From IMG/VR virus record IMGVR_UViG_3300034101_006325, positions 62,001-126,000 of that record: DNA of 64,000 nt, one strand, 5' to 3'. The position numbers were made by a program, and so were the translations under genes. Positions 24,357 through 34,225 of this stretch are shown piece after piece; positions within the stretch are counted from its first letter, which is position 1, and each line of letters begins with the position of its first letter. The notes below the pieces were generated by a model. The model had not been told where the DNA came from and made no database searches. It saw only the letters and a list, made by a program, of their open reading frames with translations. Source of the stretch: a virus.

Positions 24357-27300
24357 TCACTGCACCTGTTGTAGGTTGTTGGCCACCACGAAGTCGAGGC
24401 TGACGAACTCGATGCTCTTGGTGGGTTGGACGTAGATCTTTCCGCGGACCGTGTTGTTCTCGATGTCGACCTGCGTCGTGGTCGAGGAGTCGATGATGAC
24501 GCGGAATCTCTCGAGGCCGCTGAGTGCCTGGATCCTCTGGAGCCTTGGTGTGACCGCGGCCGAGAAGCGAGCGAGTGTCGCCTCGCGGTTGGGCTCGAAG
24601 ATGATCGTCTGCGCGATCTCGCGGACCTGACGCCTGATCTCGATGAGGAGGCGGCGGACGTTGACGCGATCGAGAGCCGATGCTGCGAGCTGTAGTGTCT
24701 TCTGACCCCAAATCACGAGGCCTGATGCAGGATTTGTTCCGCTCTTTGGCGATCCGACGAAGGCGATGAGTGGGTTGAGTCTCTCGTTGTAAAGCACGTC
24801 GAGGTCCTCTTCCTTGAGCTTCGTCCTCGCCTCGAGAGCTGCTGTTGGAAGAGCACCACGTGTGAAGCCTGCAGGAGCGAACCATGGGTGTCCGACAGCA
24901 TCGTTGAGCGAGAGTGCTCCCATCACGAGGACCGACGGTGGAACGAACACGTTGTTGCCATCGGGAGCCGAGTAGAGGACGTCTGGGAAGTAGGCCGATG
25001 CGAAGCTCGAGTCGATCGATCGATCCTTGAAGCTCGTCACAGTGTTGTTGACGGAGACGATTTGATCGTCGCTCTTGACCTCGTAGTCGGAGTCAATTCC
25101 TTCGTCGGTGTACTGCTCTACGTCCATGATGTAGAGAGCATCGAACCTATCCTCGACTGCGACTGTTGCGTAATCTGTCACCACTGGGTGACGAATGCCT
25201 GGGATGGCAAGGAGCTGGATGTCGATATTTGATGTATTTCTCATGATATCGACGGCCTTGAGGTATGCCTTTACGTTTGGTCCATTGTTGAGGAGACGAC
25301 CATTCGAAGCGATCATGTCCTCACTGATGGCGGCGTTGCTGAGCGTGAACTCATCCTGATCGAAGATGTTGACGCCGTTGAATCCGCCTTGGACGAAGAA
25401 CGTGAACTTTGAGTAGGTCCTGTTGACTGTCTCTCTCAAGTCCTTGACCTGAAGTGCTCTAGTCTTGTTGGCATTGTCCACACCGACCACGCCGCTTCTT
25501 ACGTAGACTGCGTCGTCCCACTTAAGTGTGTCTGCCAGACCAGATGATCCTGTGACGACCTGCACGTGCTCGAGGCTGAACATGTTGTTGCAGAACCTAT
25601 CGGCGTCGAGGATTCCATGGGTTGCCGTGTCTGCAACGCCATCGTTGTCACCCACAATGAATGGCATGAACGATGTGTGGAAATCTGGGAAGTACTTAGC
25701 ATAGCTCTTCATTGAGTCATTTGCAAGAACTGACGCATTTGGCTTTGTAATATTCTCGACGTGTTCAAACTGTGATCCCCAGTAGAATTTGTTGTTCGGT
25801 GCTTCTGCTTCTGTTCCAATGATACCGTCGGTGATCTTAAGGCGGTAAGGAACGGGTGGTACAACTGACTTTTGCAGGACGCTGAGATTGGGTATTCCAT
25901 TGATGCCGCCAAGGACAGGGTCTGAACTGTTTCCAAACTGTGGAAAGATCACACTTCCTGACGTCACAAGATGCGCAGGTCCTCTAAAGCCCATTGGAAT
26001 TGCTGTCGCGTCGACGAATCCATTTTCCACATCTGGGTGGACTTCAACCCTGACATATTTCGATCTGTTAGGATAGCTTCCATCGATAACGATCTTTTGT
26101 TCTTCGTCGTCGCGATCAAAGTCAAAGTAGGAGTTAATGTTTCCGATGATTTTTGCAATGTAGCGAGGAGATGTTGGATTGAGATCAACAGTAAAGCTTT
26201 CGCCAGTCGTGATAAGCGACTGTTTCTGGTCTCTATCGTTCCATTGTCTGATCTTTATTGTAAAGCTGCCGTATCTATTGACAGGATCTATTGAAGGTGT
26301 GATATTCTCAATTGAAATCTTGTAAAGAGTCGAGATATCCTGTCCTGCGTCGAGCGAGTGAAGTCTAAAGAGATTCACAGGCTTTCCACCGAACTTTTGA
26401 GAAATCACCCACGGTGACTTTGCATACCTGAATCTATCTTCAAAGTTCTCATAGTTTGGAACGTCAGCACTGCCAGTATTTCTATCTACCGAAGACGTTA
26501 GGATGAATGCTGAAGTTTCAGTTCCTGGCTTTGCCACGTGAGAAGTGGCTCCAGCTCCGTGTGTGCCCGAGAGAATTCCTGAGCCTGTAACGACTGCCAA
26601 AGAGCTGTGGATGTCCCAGTTTGCGTATAGATAATGACCTTTTTCTTGAATCTTAAGAGGATCTCTGTTGAGAACTTTTGCGAAGTATCCATTAGATGAC
26701 ACATCGAACGATGCTGTAATCGTGTTAGGATTATTTGCATCTCCTTTGTGCCCGTTCAAAAAGAGAACAAAGTCCTTCTTTGAGATGCTGTTCTCTGTGA
26801 AAACAACGGAACCAATTGTGGTGCCGTGAAGGCTTGGATCTCCTAGAGCACCTACAGTATTTGTGCCTAACTCTCCGCCAAAATTGGTGCCGCCGAGACC
26901 TGATGAAAGGGCCAAGAGAACGCCCGAGGGCGCCATTAGAACGCCTCTAACGATTGGAGTAGCAACATTTTGTCCTTTAACCTGCAAGCCAGCATCAGAA
27001 AGATAATTTGATCCTGCCGATTCTGACATAAAGCAGCCGAGGAAGTATGTCCTTCCCATCTCGCCGTCGTCGTTAGCGTATGGATTTTTATCGAGGGCCC
27101 CGAGCGTTCCACTTGGTTGCTCCTCACCGACGACGAATCCTGCATTTGTTACAGCACCTGGATTGGCTCCATTGCCATCCTGACGTTCAAGACCATCGCC
27201 GACGCCTAGGACACGTAGATAAGTGACTGCCTGTGCATTTCTTAGCCACTCAAGAACTGCCATTGGTCCAAAGTGTTTACTATCAACATTTCCGAATCTT

Positions 27301-27467
27301 GACTGGAAATCTGATAATAAACCCACCGTTACGGGAACGAATGCTGGTCCCTTGGCCGCAGTTCCGATGATGCCGGCAGGTATTCCTACTGGCTGAATCG
27401 CTACTGGTCCTGAGATGTCTATCTCGTTAGCTGTTACTCCTGCTGCTCCTAATTTTAGCTGTGCCAT
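24357..27467 (-). CDS. 18: Tail sheath protein 1 (gp18-like, 1036 aa)
   Basis: The N-terminal signature PAGIIGTAAKGPAFVPVTV and a later FGPMAVLEWLRN are sheath-family features that also occur in its neighbour. The C-terminal domain has the conserved sheath core: GHPWFAPAGFTRGALPTA, a VLYNERLNPLIAF segment, GLVIWGQKTLQ, and RVNVRRLLIEIRRQV, the strands that connect subunits. At 1036 aa it is far larger than T4 gp18 (659 aa); the extra length lies in central surface-exposed domains. The sheath contracts to drive the tube through the host envelope. GGGAG lies 7 nt before the ATG. It is a paralogue of the gene at 27516. Confidence 0.93.
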   Translation of the reverse strand: MAQLKLGAAGVTANEIDISGPVAIQPVGIPAGIIGTAAKGPAFVPVTVGLLSDFQSRFGNVDSKHFGPMAVLEWLRNAQAVTYLRVLGVGDGLERQDGNGANPGAVTNAGFVVGEEQPSGTLGALDKNPYANDDGEMGRTYFLGCFMSESAGSNYLSDAGLQVKGQNVATPIVRGVLMAPSGVLLALSSGLGGTNFGGELGTNTVGALGDPSLHGTTIGSVVFTENSISKKDFVLFLNGHKGDANNPNTITASFDVSSNGYFAKVLNRDPLKIQEKGHYLYANWDIHSSLAVVTGSGILSGTHGAGATSHVAKPGTETSAFILTSSVDRNTGSADVPNYENFEDRFRYAKSPWVISQKFGGKPVNLFRLHSLDAGQDISTLYKISIENITPSIDPVNRYGSFTIKIRQWNDRDQKQSLITTGESFTVDLNPTSPRYIAKIIGNINSYFDFDRDDEEQKIVIDGSYPNRSKYVRVEVHPDVENGFVDATAIPMGFRGPAHLVTSGSVIFPQFGNSSDPVLGGINGIPNLSVLQKSVVPPVPYRLKITDGIIGTEAEAPNNKFYWGSQFEHVENITKPNASVLANDSMKSYAKYFPDFHTSFMPFIVGDNDGVADTATHGILDADRFCNNMFSLEHVQVVTGSSGLADTLKWDDAVYVRSGVVGVDNANKTRALQVKDLRETVNRTYSKFTFFVQGGFNGVNIFDQDEFTLSNAAISEDMIASNGRLLNNGPNVKAYLKAVDIMRNTSNIDIQLLAIPGIRHPVVTDYATVAVEDRFDALYIMDVEQYTDEGIDSDYEVKSDDQIVSVNNTVTSFKDRSIDSSFASAYFPDVLYSAPDGNNVFVPPSVLVMGALSLNDAVGHPWFAPAGFTRGALPTAALEARTKLKEEDLDVLYNERLNPLIAFVGSPKSGTNPASGLVIWGQKTLQLAASALDRVNVRRLLIEIRRQVREIAQTIIFEPNREATLARFSAAVTPRLQRIQALSGLERFRVIIDSSTTTQVDIENNTVRGKIYVQPTKSIEFVSLDFVVANNLQQVQ

Positions 27468-27515
27468 CTATGACTCCCGATCTACATGCTAACTATTCTG
27501 TTAGTTTCAAATTTC

Positions 27516-30500
27516 TCAAACGAACTGCACGCCAGCGTTGGTTACGATGAAATCTATCGCAATGTATTCAATTGCTCTTGTCGGTACGACGACAATTCTT
27601 CCATTGAGACGATTGAGATCAACGTCAACCTGCGTGTTGTTTGTCTCGTTCATCACGACCTGGAAGGCCTCGATGCCTGCCTGGGTTTGGATGAGAGACA
27701 GTTGGAAAACTGCATCCGAAACGAATCTATTGCGAACAGCGGGCGTGTTCTGCTCAAACACGATCTTGTTTGCAATTCCGATGATGATCCTCTTGACCTC
27801 GAGGAGCAGGCGTCGGACATTGACTCGGTCAAGTGCTGATTTATTGATTTGAAGCGTCTTTTGTCCGTATATTACGAAGCCAAGACGTGGGAACGTTGCA
27901 ATTGGATTAATTCTTGAATCATAAAGAACGTCTCTATCTGCAACGCTCAATCGAACTGCTACGTTGGAAACAAAGTCAAGAGCTGCTCTGTTGAATCCTG
28001 CAGGAGCAAACCACGGGTATGACACACGATCATTAAAACCTAGGGCTCCAAGTGCAGCAACAGACGCGGGCACCTTGACTCGTCTCACGTTTCTTGTATC
28101 GTCGATGTATACATCAGGGAAGTAAGTTGCCGCATAGTTGTTGTCTATGACCCTGTTGTCAAAAGCGGAAGTTGTTTCCTTGACGTTCGGTCTAACAGCA
28201 GAATCATCATATATTCTTCTGCCTCCATCGTCATATGCAGGAATATCCATGACGTGCATTGCTAATCCATAATCACGAACTTTCTTTGAAGTTCTATCCA
28301 TAATGTAGGGTTCTCTAATACCAGGTATCGCGAGAATATTGACGCCTGCTGTGTACGGATCAGTCATTATTTCGACTGCTGTCATATATGAAGAAACGCC
28401 GTTGTTTTCCTTGCCTGTTCCTGAGACATTAGCACTAAATCCATCAGGGACATAGTTTGTCGAAGCGCCACCAATCGAAAGCGTATCAGCATCGAATGAA
28501 ACAGACTTATCATTGAGACGGCGAGCGTCGCGATCAAGATAATTTGTCCCATCGAAACCACCGTACATGAAGGTAGTAAACTTGGCAAAAGGTGAGAATC
28601 GATTGAAAACTGCCGGAGTAGCTTTTGAAAGAAGCGTAGCAAATGTTATTCTGTCTGTGATGGTTCCGTCAGAAACAGTGTAATTGCTTGAATCTGGTGT
28701 TGCATTCCTGAGATACGCTGCTTCCTTCATGTGTGTCGAAGCAGAACCAGTTAGATCGTTGACCGAACTGTTGTAGAATGCGACCTTGGCCAGAGTAAAC
28801 TTGTTATTGTTGAATTGATCTGCGCCTGAGCCTGTATGCAAGACGTCAAGCTTTTCAATTCCCATGAACTTAGTTAATGAACCAAGCAGAGAATTCTTTT
28901 CATTTATGACGTTGTTGTTTAAAACTTCTGATTCCTTGCTCAAGGCATTTCTTTCAAACTTAACGCCCCAGTAAAGTGCAGGGAGAGCAACTGATTTTGG
29001 TCCAGGCAATCCTGCAACTGTTGTGTTAGTATTGATTTCTCCTCTAGTCACCTTGTAACGATAAGGAATTGGAGGAAGCACAGATCCTGTGAGAATATTA
29101 CTGGGTGTAATCGATGGATTTGTTAAGGAACCTGAGAAGTAGGCGCCTAGTCTCGCGCTTCCCGTTGGAAGAATATCAAAAACATTGCCGTTATCATTTG
29201 TTTTAAGTAATGATGGTCCTCTAAAACCGAATGGCAAAGATTCATTCGGAACGAGCTTCTTAGCAACCAAGTCGGAGATTACTACTCTAACGTACTTTGA
29301 TCTATTTGGGTACTTACCAGAAGCAATCAGTCTTCTTTCTCGCGGGTCAACGGCATCGAAGTAGTAAGAAACTTTTCTATCTCCGATTAGCTTGCCAATA
29401 TAATTTGAAGAATCTGGATTTAGATCACAATTTGTGAATTGCTCTATAATGACGGGATTTGTGTCTGTATCGTTCCAATCACGTATCTGCACGTTGAACG
29501 TTCCAAATTTATCGGCATCGTCCGGCGAAGCCTTTATTGTTGCAATTGAAATCTTATAGAGTTGATTTGCATATTCGCCGTCGTCAAGTGCTTCGAGCTT
29601 AAAGAGATCGTACTCTGTTGTTCCAAAGGGTTGCGAAATAAACCAGGGTGTGACAGGTGCTTTAAACCTTGTGTCGTATCTTCCGAAAATTTCTCTAAAC
29701 TGCAGCGAAGGATCGCTTGCAGCAGAATTGTTTGATCCTGAAAGAACGGCAACCCAGCTGGCGGCCTCAACAGAAGCAATTTGATCATCGACAGCAAAAT
29801 CACCAAGCAGATAATGCTGATGTTCATTGAACCTATCGGGATCTGTGTTGAGTATCTTCGCAAAATAATTTTCAGCTGTCGGATCAAACGATGCCGAATA
29901 GATTCTTAGGCCTGGATTTCCGTCGTCGGCTGCAAACGACGCACCTAACGAAGAAGATATTCCTATCTTCACTATCGAAGAACCATTGACGCTGGCTGTT
30001 TTTCCTGCCTCGTCCTCGTGTGTAACTGAGCTTGTGATTGCCTGATCACCATTGAAGACTACCAAACGCGAGCCAGAAGGAACCATGACTAGCCCACGGA
30101 TGAGCGGTATTTTTGTGCCAGCAAATCCTGTGAACGTATCGTTGTCGCTAAACATCGGCATGCCATAAACTTCGTAATTTGAAGCCGTGTGTTCAGCGGC
30201 AAGGAATTGAACGACTGCTGTGTGTCTATTGAGTGCATTCGCATCAACTAGACCAGGCAAAGAGAAACCTGCGTTAGTAACAGTTCCACGTGTCAGAGTC
30301 TCATTGATATCATCAATTGTGTTGTTTGACCCTGCTCCGAGGACCCTCATGAATGTAAGTGAGTTTCTGTTCTTGAGGAACTCATTGACAGCATATGGAC
30401 CAAAGTATTTCGGATCAAGATTACCAAAGACTTCAACGAACTCATTGAAGTTTGCAACAGTGACCGGCACGAACGCAGGACCTTTATTGGCGGGTCCAAT

Positions 30501-30599
30501 AACACCAGCTGGCGTTCCTATTGGCCCTCCCTGTGCTGGGACCGACAGGTCTATTTCGCGCTCATAAAAGTTTGGTGACCTAAAAATCTGCTCGGACAT
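27516..30599 (-). CDS. 18: Tail sheath protein 2 (gp18-like paralogue, 1027 aa)
   Basis: It has the same architecture as sheath 1: PAGVIGPANKGPAFVPVTV, FGPYAVNEFLKN, then a C-terminal SYPWFAPAGFNRAALDF, VLYDSRINPIATF, GFVIYGQKTLQIN and RVNVRRLLLEVKRII. The two proteins are clearly homologous along their length but diverged, so this is an old tandem duplication. GAAGGAG lies 8 nt before the ATG and an ATACTTAT octamer lies about 40 bp upstream. It lies between the gp15-like gene and sheath 1. Whether both are used in one sheath cannot be told from sequence. Confidence 0.93.
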   Translation of the reverse strand: MSEQIFRSPNFYEREIDLSVPAQGGPIGTPAGVIGPANKGPAFVPVTVANFNEFVEVFGNLDPKYFGPYAVNEFLKNRNSLTFMRVLGAGSNNTIDDINETLTRGTVTNAGFSLPGLVDANALNRHTAVVQFLAAEHTASNYEVYGMPMFSDNDTFTGFAGTKIPLIRGLVMVPSGSRLVVFNGDQAITSSVTHEDEAGKTASVNGSSIVKIGISSSLGASFAADDGNPGLRIYSASFDPTAENYFAKILNTDPDRFNEHQHYLLGDFAVDDQIASVEAASWVAVLSGSNNSAASDPSLQFREIFGRYDTRFKAPVTPWFISQPFGTTEYDLFKLEALDDGEYANQLYKISIATIKASPDDADKFGTFNVQIRDWNDTDTNPVIIEQFTNCDLNPDSSNYIGKLIGDRKVSYYFDAVDPRERRLIASGKYPNRSKYVRVVISDLVAKKLVPNESLPFGFRGPSLLKTNDNGNVFDILPTGSARLGAYFSGSLTNPSITPSNILTGSVLPPIPYRYKVTRGEINTNTTVAGLPGPKSVALPALYWGVKFERNALSKESEVLNNNVINEKNSLLGSLTKFMGIEKLDVLHTGSGADQFNNNKFTLAKVAFYNSSVNDLTGSASTHMKEAAYLRNATPDSSNYTVSDGTITDRITFATLLSKATPAVFNRFSPFAKFTTFMYGGFDGTNYLDRDARRLNDKSVSFDADTLSIGGASTNYVPDGFSANVSGTGKENNGVSSYMTAVEIMTDPYTAGVNILAIPGIREPYIMDRTSKKVRDYGLAMHVMDIPAYDDGGRRIYDDSAVRPNVKETTSAFDNRVIDNNYAATYFPDVYIDDTRNVRRVKVPASVAALGALGFNDRVSYPWFAPAGFNRAALDFVSNVAVRLSVADRDVLYDSRINPIATFPRLGFVIYGQKTLQINKSALDRVNVRRLLLEVKRIIIGIANKIVFEQNTPAVRNRFVSDAVFQLSLIQTQAGIEAFQVVMNETNNTQVDVDLNRLNGRIVVVPTRAIEYIAIDFIVTNAGVQFV

Positions 30600-30638
30600 T
30601 ACATTTCTCCTTCAGGATACACGCTCAATGCTTGAAGC

Positions 30639-30646
30639 ATAAGTAT
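30639..30646 (-). promoter_or_regulatory. ATACTTAT motif upstream of sheath 2, candidate late-promoter element
   Basis: The octamer lies 40-47 bp upstream of the sheath 2 ATG in the 83-bp gap after the gp15-like gene. Identical octamers occur at 23605 and 33798 on the same strand, in intergenic positions. Confidence 0.35.
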
Positions 30647-30682
30647 CATTGAAAAATCGATAATTTATATTTGTAGCAAAAC

Positions 30683-31927
30683 TTACATTTTATCTACGGG
30701 AATTAAGAAGATACCGTCTGTGATATCTGTAAGTGTATAGACTGTTTCACCATTCTTTAATTTTTTCGGTGTTCGTCCTCTTGGTATTGTTGTAAGTGCT
30801 GGGTCATTTTGGTCAACAGCATCTTCAGCATTTGACGGCTGCACTTTTTGTATACGCCAGCCGGGCCGACGCTGGTCGTCTCGAACATTTCCTCTATCAT
30901 CCAACGGAAGCGTTGGATCATCACTGCCTAGCACGTAGTTGTCGTACTTGACGCTCTCTTCTTGCGGGTTTTCGAGGCCGTTCCTCTCGGTTCCGACGTC
31001 GAAAGAAATAATTGGAGAAGAAATATATCTCTTGACAGGCACAGGAGAACCAGGAGATCGTGTGGCCCAGACATAAGCAGGAACCTTCACCATGAATTTT
31101 TGTTTAATAAATCTCTCGGAAGTTGACATGTCATCGAAATTTGTCTCCATAGAAAAGCTGCCATTTTCTACCATGGCTGTAAACCAATAACCTTTGGGAG
31201 TAGTAATCTTCCAAGATTGAGCTTGAGGCAAAAGCGAAGCAAGCAATTTTTCCATAATTTGATTCATGTGCTGTGTATATTGCGTCCAAATCATCACCTC
31301 GTACGTTGCCGTATAAAATTGAGGTGAAGGCACAACGATAGTTTCAAATATATTGTTTTTCAAATTACTTTTAAGCAACGCACCTTCTTGAACAGAATTA
31401 ACATCTCGAAGAATGCCTACTTCTCTGTCGGTGGTCAGCTGATTTGCGACCTGTTGTGTTGAGGACCCTACAGCAACATTCTGTTGATTTTGAATAAACA
31501 ATCTATTGATGAGATTCTGATAACTTCTATCGGTCTTGTCTAGACGCCTCCTGACGACAAGCTCACCTGTCTGTTGATTTATTCCTCGGCCAACAATATC
31601 ACTGCTGTCTTGAGATATTTCTGTTCTCATTACAGTTATTATTGGCAAGATGAGCGTGTTGCTCCTGTCACGAATAGGCTTGCCTTTTTTAAGAAGCGCC
31701 CATTTTTCTCCAGCAGCAAATATAACTGGTACTTTCTTGACCTCGGTCGAATCCTGCCCACCCACCATTACCTGAATTTCTTTATCAAAAAGGTTGAATA
31801 GAGCTATGTCGACGTCCTCTATTCCGCAGGGCGGAATATAAAGATCACTCTTAAGACCGTCATACCCAGATTTTATTCCTGGGACAGAATAATTTACTTG
31901 ATCTTTAGCGTCAAATCTTGTTGTCAT
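30683..31927 (-). CDS. Tail terminator/sheath-completion protein, gp15-like
   Basis: From ATG at 31927 (GAGGA 9 nt upstream) the protein is 414 aa; a TTG at 31936 is an inferior start. The segments YEVMIWTQYTQHMNQIMEKL and WKITTPKGYWFTAMVENGSF resemble the central fold of T4 gp15-type tail completion proteins, which cap the sheath/tube and join the neck. Position between the gp14-like gene and sheath 2 matches T4 order 13-14-15-18. It is longer than T4 gp15 (272 aa), with a C-terminal extension of charged, Pro-rich sequence. Confidence 0.65.
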   Translation of the reverse strand: MTTRFDAKDQVNYSVPGIKSGYDGLKSDLYIPPCGIEDVDIALFNLFDKEIQVMVGGQDSTEVKKVPVIFAAGEKWALLKKGKPIRDRSNTLILPIITVMRTEISQDSSDIVGRGINQQTGELVVRRRLDKTDRSYQNLINRLFIQNQQNVAVGSSTQQVANQLTTDREVGILRDVNSVQEGALLKSNLKNNIFETIVVPSPQFYTATYEVMIWTQYTQHMNQIMEKLLASLLPQAQSWKITTPKGYWFTAMVENGSFSMETNFDDMSTSERFIKQKFMVKVPAYVWATRSPGSPVPVKRYISSPIISFDVGTERNGLENPQEESVKYDNYVLGSDDPTLPLDDRGNVRDDQRRPGWRIQKVQPSNAEDAVDQNDPALTTIPRGRTPKKLKNGETVYTLTDITDGIFLIPVDKM

Positions 31928-31932
31928 AGGCT

Positions 31933-32601
31933 TCAATCCTCATCGTAGAAAGAAGAACCGGCACCAGTTTGATCTCCTTTTTCAGAGACTTCTTTTGGTC
32001 CTGTGATAGGTGAGTCGAGGACTCCATTTTTTACAAGGTCTCGGACGTCACCATTGGGATTGTTTGGATCTTCATCAATGCCGCGCTGTTGTGTAAAATT
32101 CTTTTGAACAGCATCCGCGTCTGTGTAAGAAATGTCTGTTGGGCCAATGATTGGCGCATCAAATTGAGCCTGACGAGACTTGGTGCCAACAATTCTAACA
32201 CCGTCTTTGTGTTCAGGCATGCCGTAGATATTTCTCATAAAATTGCGTTCGGTGATCTCATAAAAAATATCGGAAAAAGAAAAGAAATCTCCTATGTTAA
32301 CGTTTATTCCTTTTTCAACAAGATCTCTATGTTGGATGTATACCTCTATTTTATATTGTGCGTCAATTCCAAATTTGTCTATTCTGGTGTCTGTTTGAAA
32401 GTTGTTGTCAACAAGTGCGTCAAGAATAATAGGATTATCCCAGACCTTTTTTACTGCTTCGTTGTAAACACCGTGTGTTTTTGTTTTTATTTCAGATATA
32501 GGATAGTAAATGATTTTTTGACCAATTACATCTTTGACTATCTCTTTGGTGATGTCCGATATAAAATTAACTTCTCGTGGGGTGATGAATAGTCTAGCCA
32601 T
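31933..32601 (-). CDS. Neck protein, gp14-like
   Basis: This 222-aa protein contains IIYYPISEIKTKTHGVYNEA, VNIGDFFSFSDIFYEIT and a polar C-terminal tail. These features and its place between a gp13-like and a gp15-like gene fit T4 gp14, which with gp13 closes the filled head and receives the tail. It starts 7 nt after the gp13-like stop and ends 5 nt before the gp15-like ATG, so the three are one translational unit. Confidence 0.65.
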   Translation of the reverse strand: MARLFITPREVNFISDITKEIVKDVIGQKIIYYPISEIKTKTHGVYNEAVKKVWDNPIILDALVDNNFQTDTRIDKFGIDAQYKIEVYIQHRDLVEKGINVNIGDFFSFSDIFYEITERNFMRNIYGMPEHKDGVRIVGTKSRQAQFDAPIIGPTDISYTDADAVQKNFTQQRGIDEDPNNPNGDVRDLVKNGVLDSPITGPKEVSEKGDQTGAGSSFYDED

Positions 32602-32608
32602 AATTGCC

Positions 32609-33784
32609 TTAGCCGATTGTTATAGATTTTCCAAGCGGCATTGGAATGTATTTTAATTGTTTTTGAAGATTTTCGGCAGCCAATGCATCATTCTCAAGCA
32701 TCTTTTGATGCGTCAAATTCTCAAGGAACTCCTTCATTTGCGTCACAAGCTTTTCTTTGTCCTCACGACCTTGTGAAACAAGGGCCTCGCCGTTGAGTTG
32801 AAGCTCAGCATTAGGAATAGGAATATTCTGAAATTTTGACCTAATCAAACCTAACAGTTCTTTGCACAGTGCAAGTGTGTACTGTCTAATCCATTGCCGA
32901 CCAGGTTGATTAATCGAAGTGAAAGGTATGTTTCCTAGCGGGAAATTGCTCGGACCAGACACACCGCTGATAGAATCGTCCTTGTATGCTGGATTGTATG
33001 GATCTTTTGGTGGCATGACTTTTATGTACAGCCTACCTGTCTGAAGATCTGTCGTGGGTATTGGGAATATTCTAAGCTTTGTTCCTAACACCTCATAGCT
33101 GTAATTAGATCTTCTCACCCTGAATGCTGATTCAAGCATGCTTCTTCTCAAAACATCCTCAAAAATTGGCAGCACATAAAAAACCGTTGAATTGACATAG
33201 GACTCATAATTAAAATTGGTTGCCAAAAAATTTGTAATGTTAGAAGCATTCAAAAGAAAAGTCTGCGCTGCAAGAGGCTCAAAGTGAAATATTTCAACAA
33301 TTTTCATCTTGCCTTGTGAGCCCGATGGAAGCGAATTGAAAACATTGGATCCAGAGACTGCATCCTTTAGTTCTGTATAGATGTCATAATCTTGACGGCC
33401 GCTCACCAAGTCAAGATATCCAAGAGTCGCATTCTGAGAGCCTCCAACAAATGCCTCAGTGGCATATGCTTCCGCTTTGCGAAGAAGAAATTCAAGCGAC
33501 TGTCTCGCGTATTTATTTGTATAGTCAGCGGATCCAGTGGGAAGACCCAAGACGGTCGTCATTTCTGATCTTATCTTTGTCTCGTGCAAGAGTCGGCTGT
33601 ATTCACAGGCAGCTTCCTCAAAACAAGCCCATATTTCTTTCTTCGTCAACTCGACAGACAAAACATCGTCTCCGAGCTTTCTTTTGACGAAAGTTACCAT
33701 GGCGTCCGCCTCTGTCTGAAAAGCTGCGTCGCTATCAAAAAATGCAAAAGGTGTAGGGTTGACGATATCGTTGAAGCCTGGCAT
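32609..33784 (-). CDS. Neck protein, gp13-like
   Basis: This 391-aa protein begins with a helical block that reads FFDSDAAFQTEADAMVTFVK then KRKLGDDVLSVELTKKEI and CFEEAACEYSRLLHE, an N-terminal pattern I know from gp13-type neck proteins of T4-like marine phages. It is the first gene of the neck trio and is preceded by GGAG and an ATACTTAT octamer. The role is connecting the packaged head to the tail. Assignment rests on pattern memory and gene order. Confidence 0.65.
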   Translation of the reverse strand: MPGFNDIVNPTPFAFFDSDAAFQTEADAMVTFVKRKLGDDVLSVELTKKEIWACFEEAACEYSRLLHETKIRSEMTTVLGLPTGSADYTNKYARQSLEFLLRKAEAYATEAFVGGSQNATLGYLDLVSGRQDYDIYTELKDAVSGSNVFNSLPSGSQGKMKIVEIFHFEPLAAQTFLLNASNITNFLATNFNYESYVNSTVFYVLPIFEDVLRRSMLESAFRVRRSNYSYEVLGTKLRIFPIPTTDLQTGRLYIKVMPPKDPYNPAYKDDSISGVSGPSNFPLGNIPFTSINQPGRQWIRQYTLALCKELLGLIRSKFQNIPIPNAELQLNGEALVSQGREDKEKLVTQMKEFLENLTHQKMLENDALAAENLQKQLKYIPMPLGKSITIG

Positions 33785-33797
33785 TTCTACTCCAACT

Positions 33798-33805
33798 ATA
33801 AGTAT
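33798..33805 (-). promoter_or_regulatory. ATACTTAT motif upstream of the neck operon, candidate late-promoter element
   Basis: The octamer lies 14-21 bp upstream of the gp13-like ATG in a 39-bp gap, followed by a GGAG ribosome site. It could start the 13-14-15 transcript. It shares sequence with the motifs at 23605, 24196 and 30639. Confidence 0.35.
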
Positions 33806-33823
33806 CGATCAATTCATCTACAA

Positions 33824-34225
33824 TTATTTTAAACGTCCAATTGCCTGACAAAGATCCGCACTTACCTCATAATTTGGCGACATTTTTTTTGAATCCCACG
33901 ACACAACGGTGGAATTCTCGTCAGGCAATACGACATAAGGAACAGGGTCGGCATGCAAATCCTTTGTCCTGAGAGCTGCCGTGCAGCCCGACAAATAATC
34001 GGAATAATTGTCCTCTAGATAACCATAAAAATTTGGAAAAGTTTTTTTAATGTCATCCATGGACGATTTTTTCATGCCAGAGATGTAGATTCCAACGATT
34101 TGCTCTCTAATAAAAAGACGCAGACCCTCCTCAACATTGACTTTTTCCTCGTCAAGATCTTCAGGATTGTCTGCGTTGGTCAAAGTTTTGCGCGAGGCAA
34201 AAGGCTTGTAACCTGTCATCGTCAT
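33824..34225 (-). CDS. Unrecognised small virion-region protein (133 aa)
   Basis: No family is recognised. It is a soluble, mixed protein with an N-terminal acidic helix (EDLDEEKVNVEEGLRLFIRE) and a core containing NFYGYLEDNYSDYLSGC. Its ATG overlaps the stop of the 190-aa gene by ATGA, so the two are coupled. Location between neck genes and small structural genes suggests a neck, whisker or connector component. Confidence 0.6.
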   Translation of the reverse strand: MTMTGYKPFASRKTLTNADNPEDLDEEKVNVEEGLRLFIREQIVGIYISGMKKSSMDDIKKTFPNFYGYLEDNYSDYLSGCTAALRTKDLHADPVPYVVLPDENSTVVSWDSKKMSPNYEVSADLCQAIGRLK

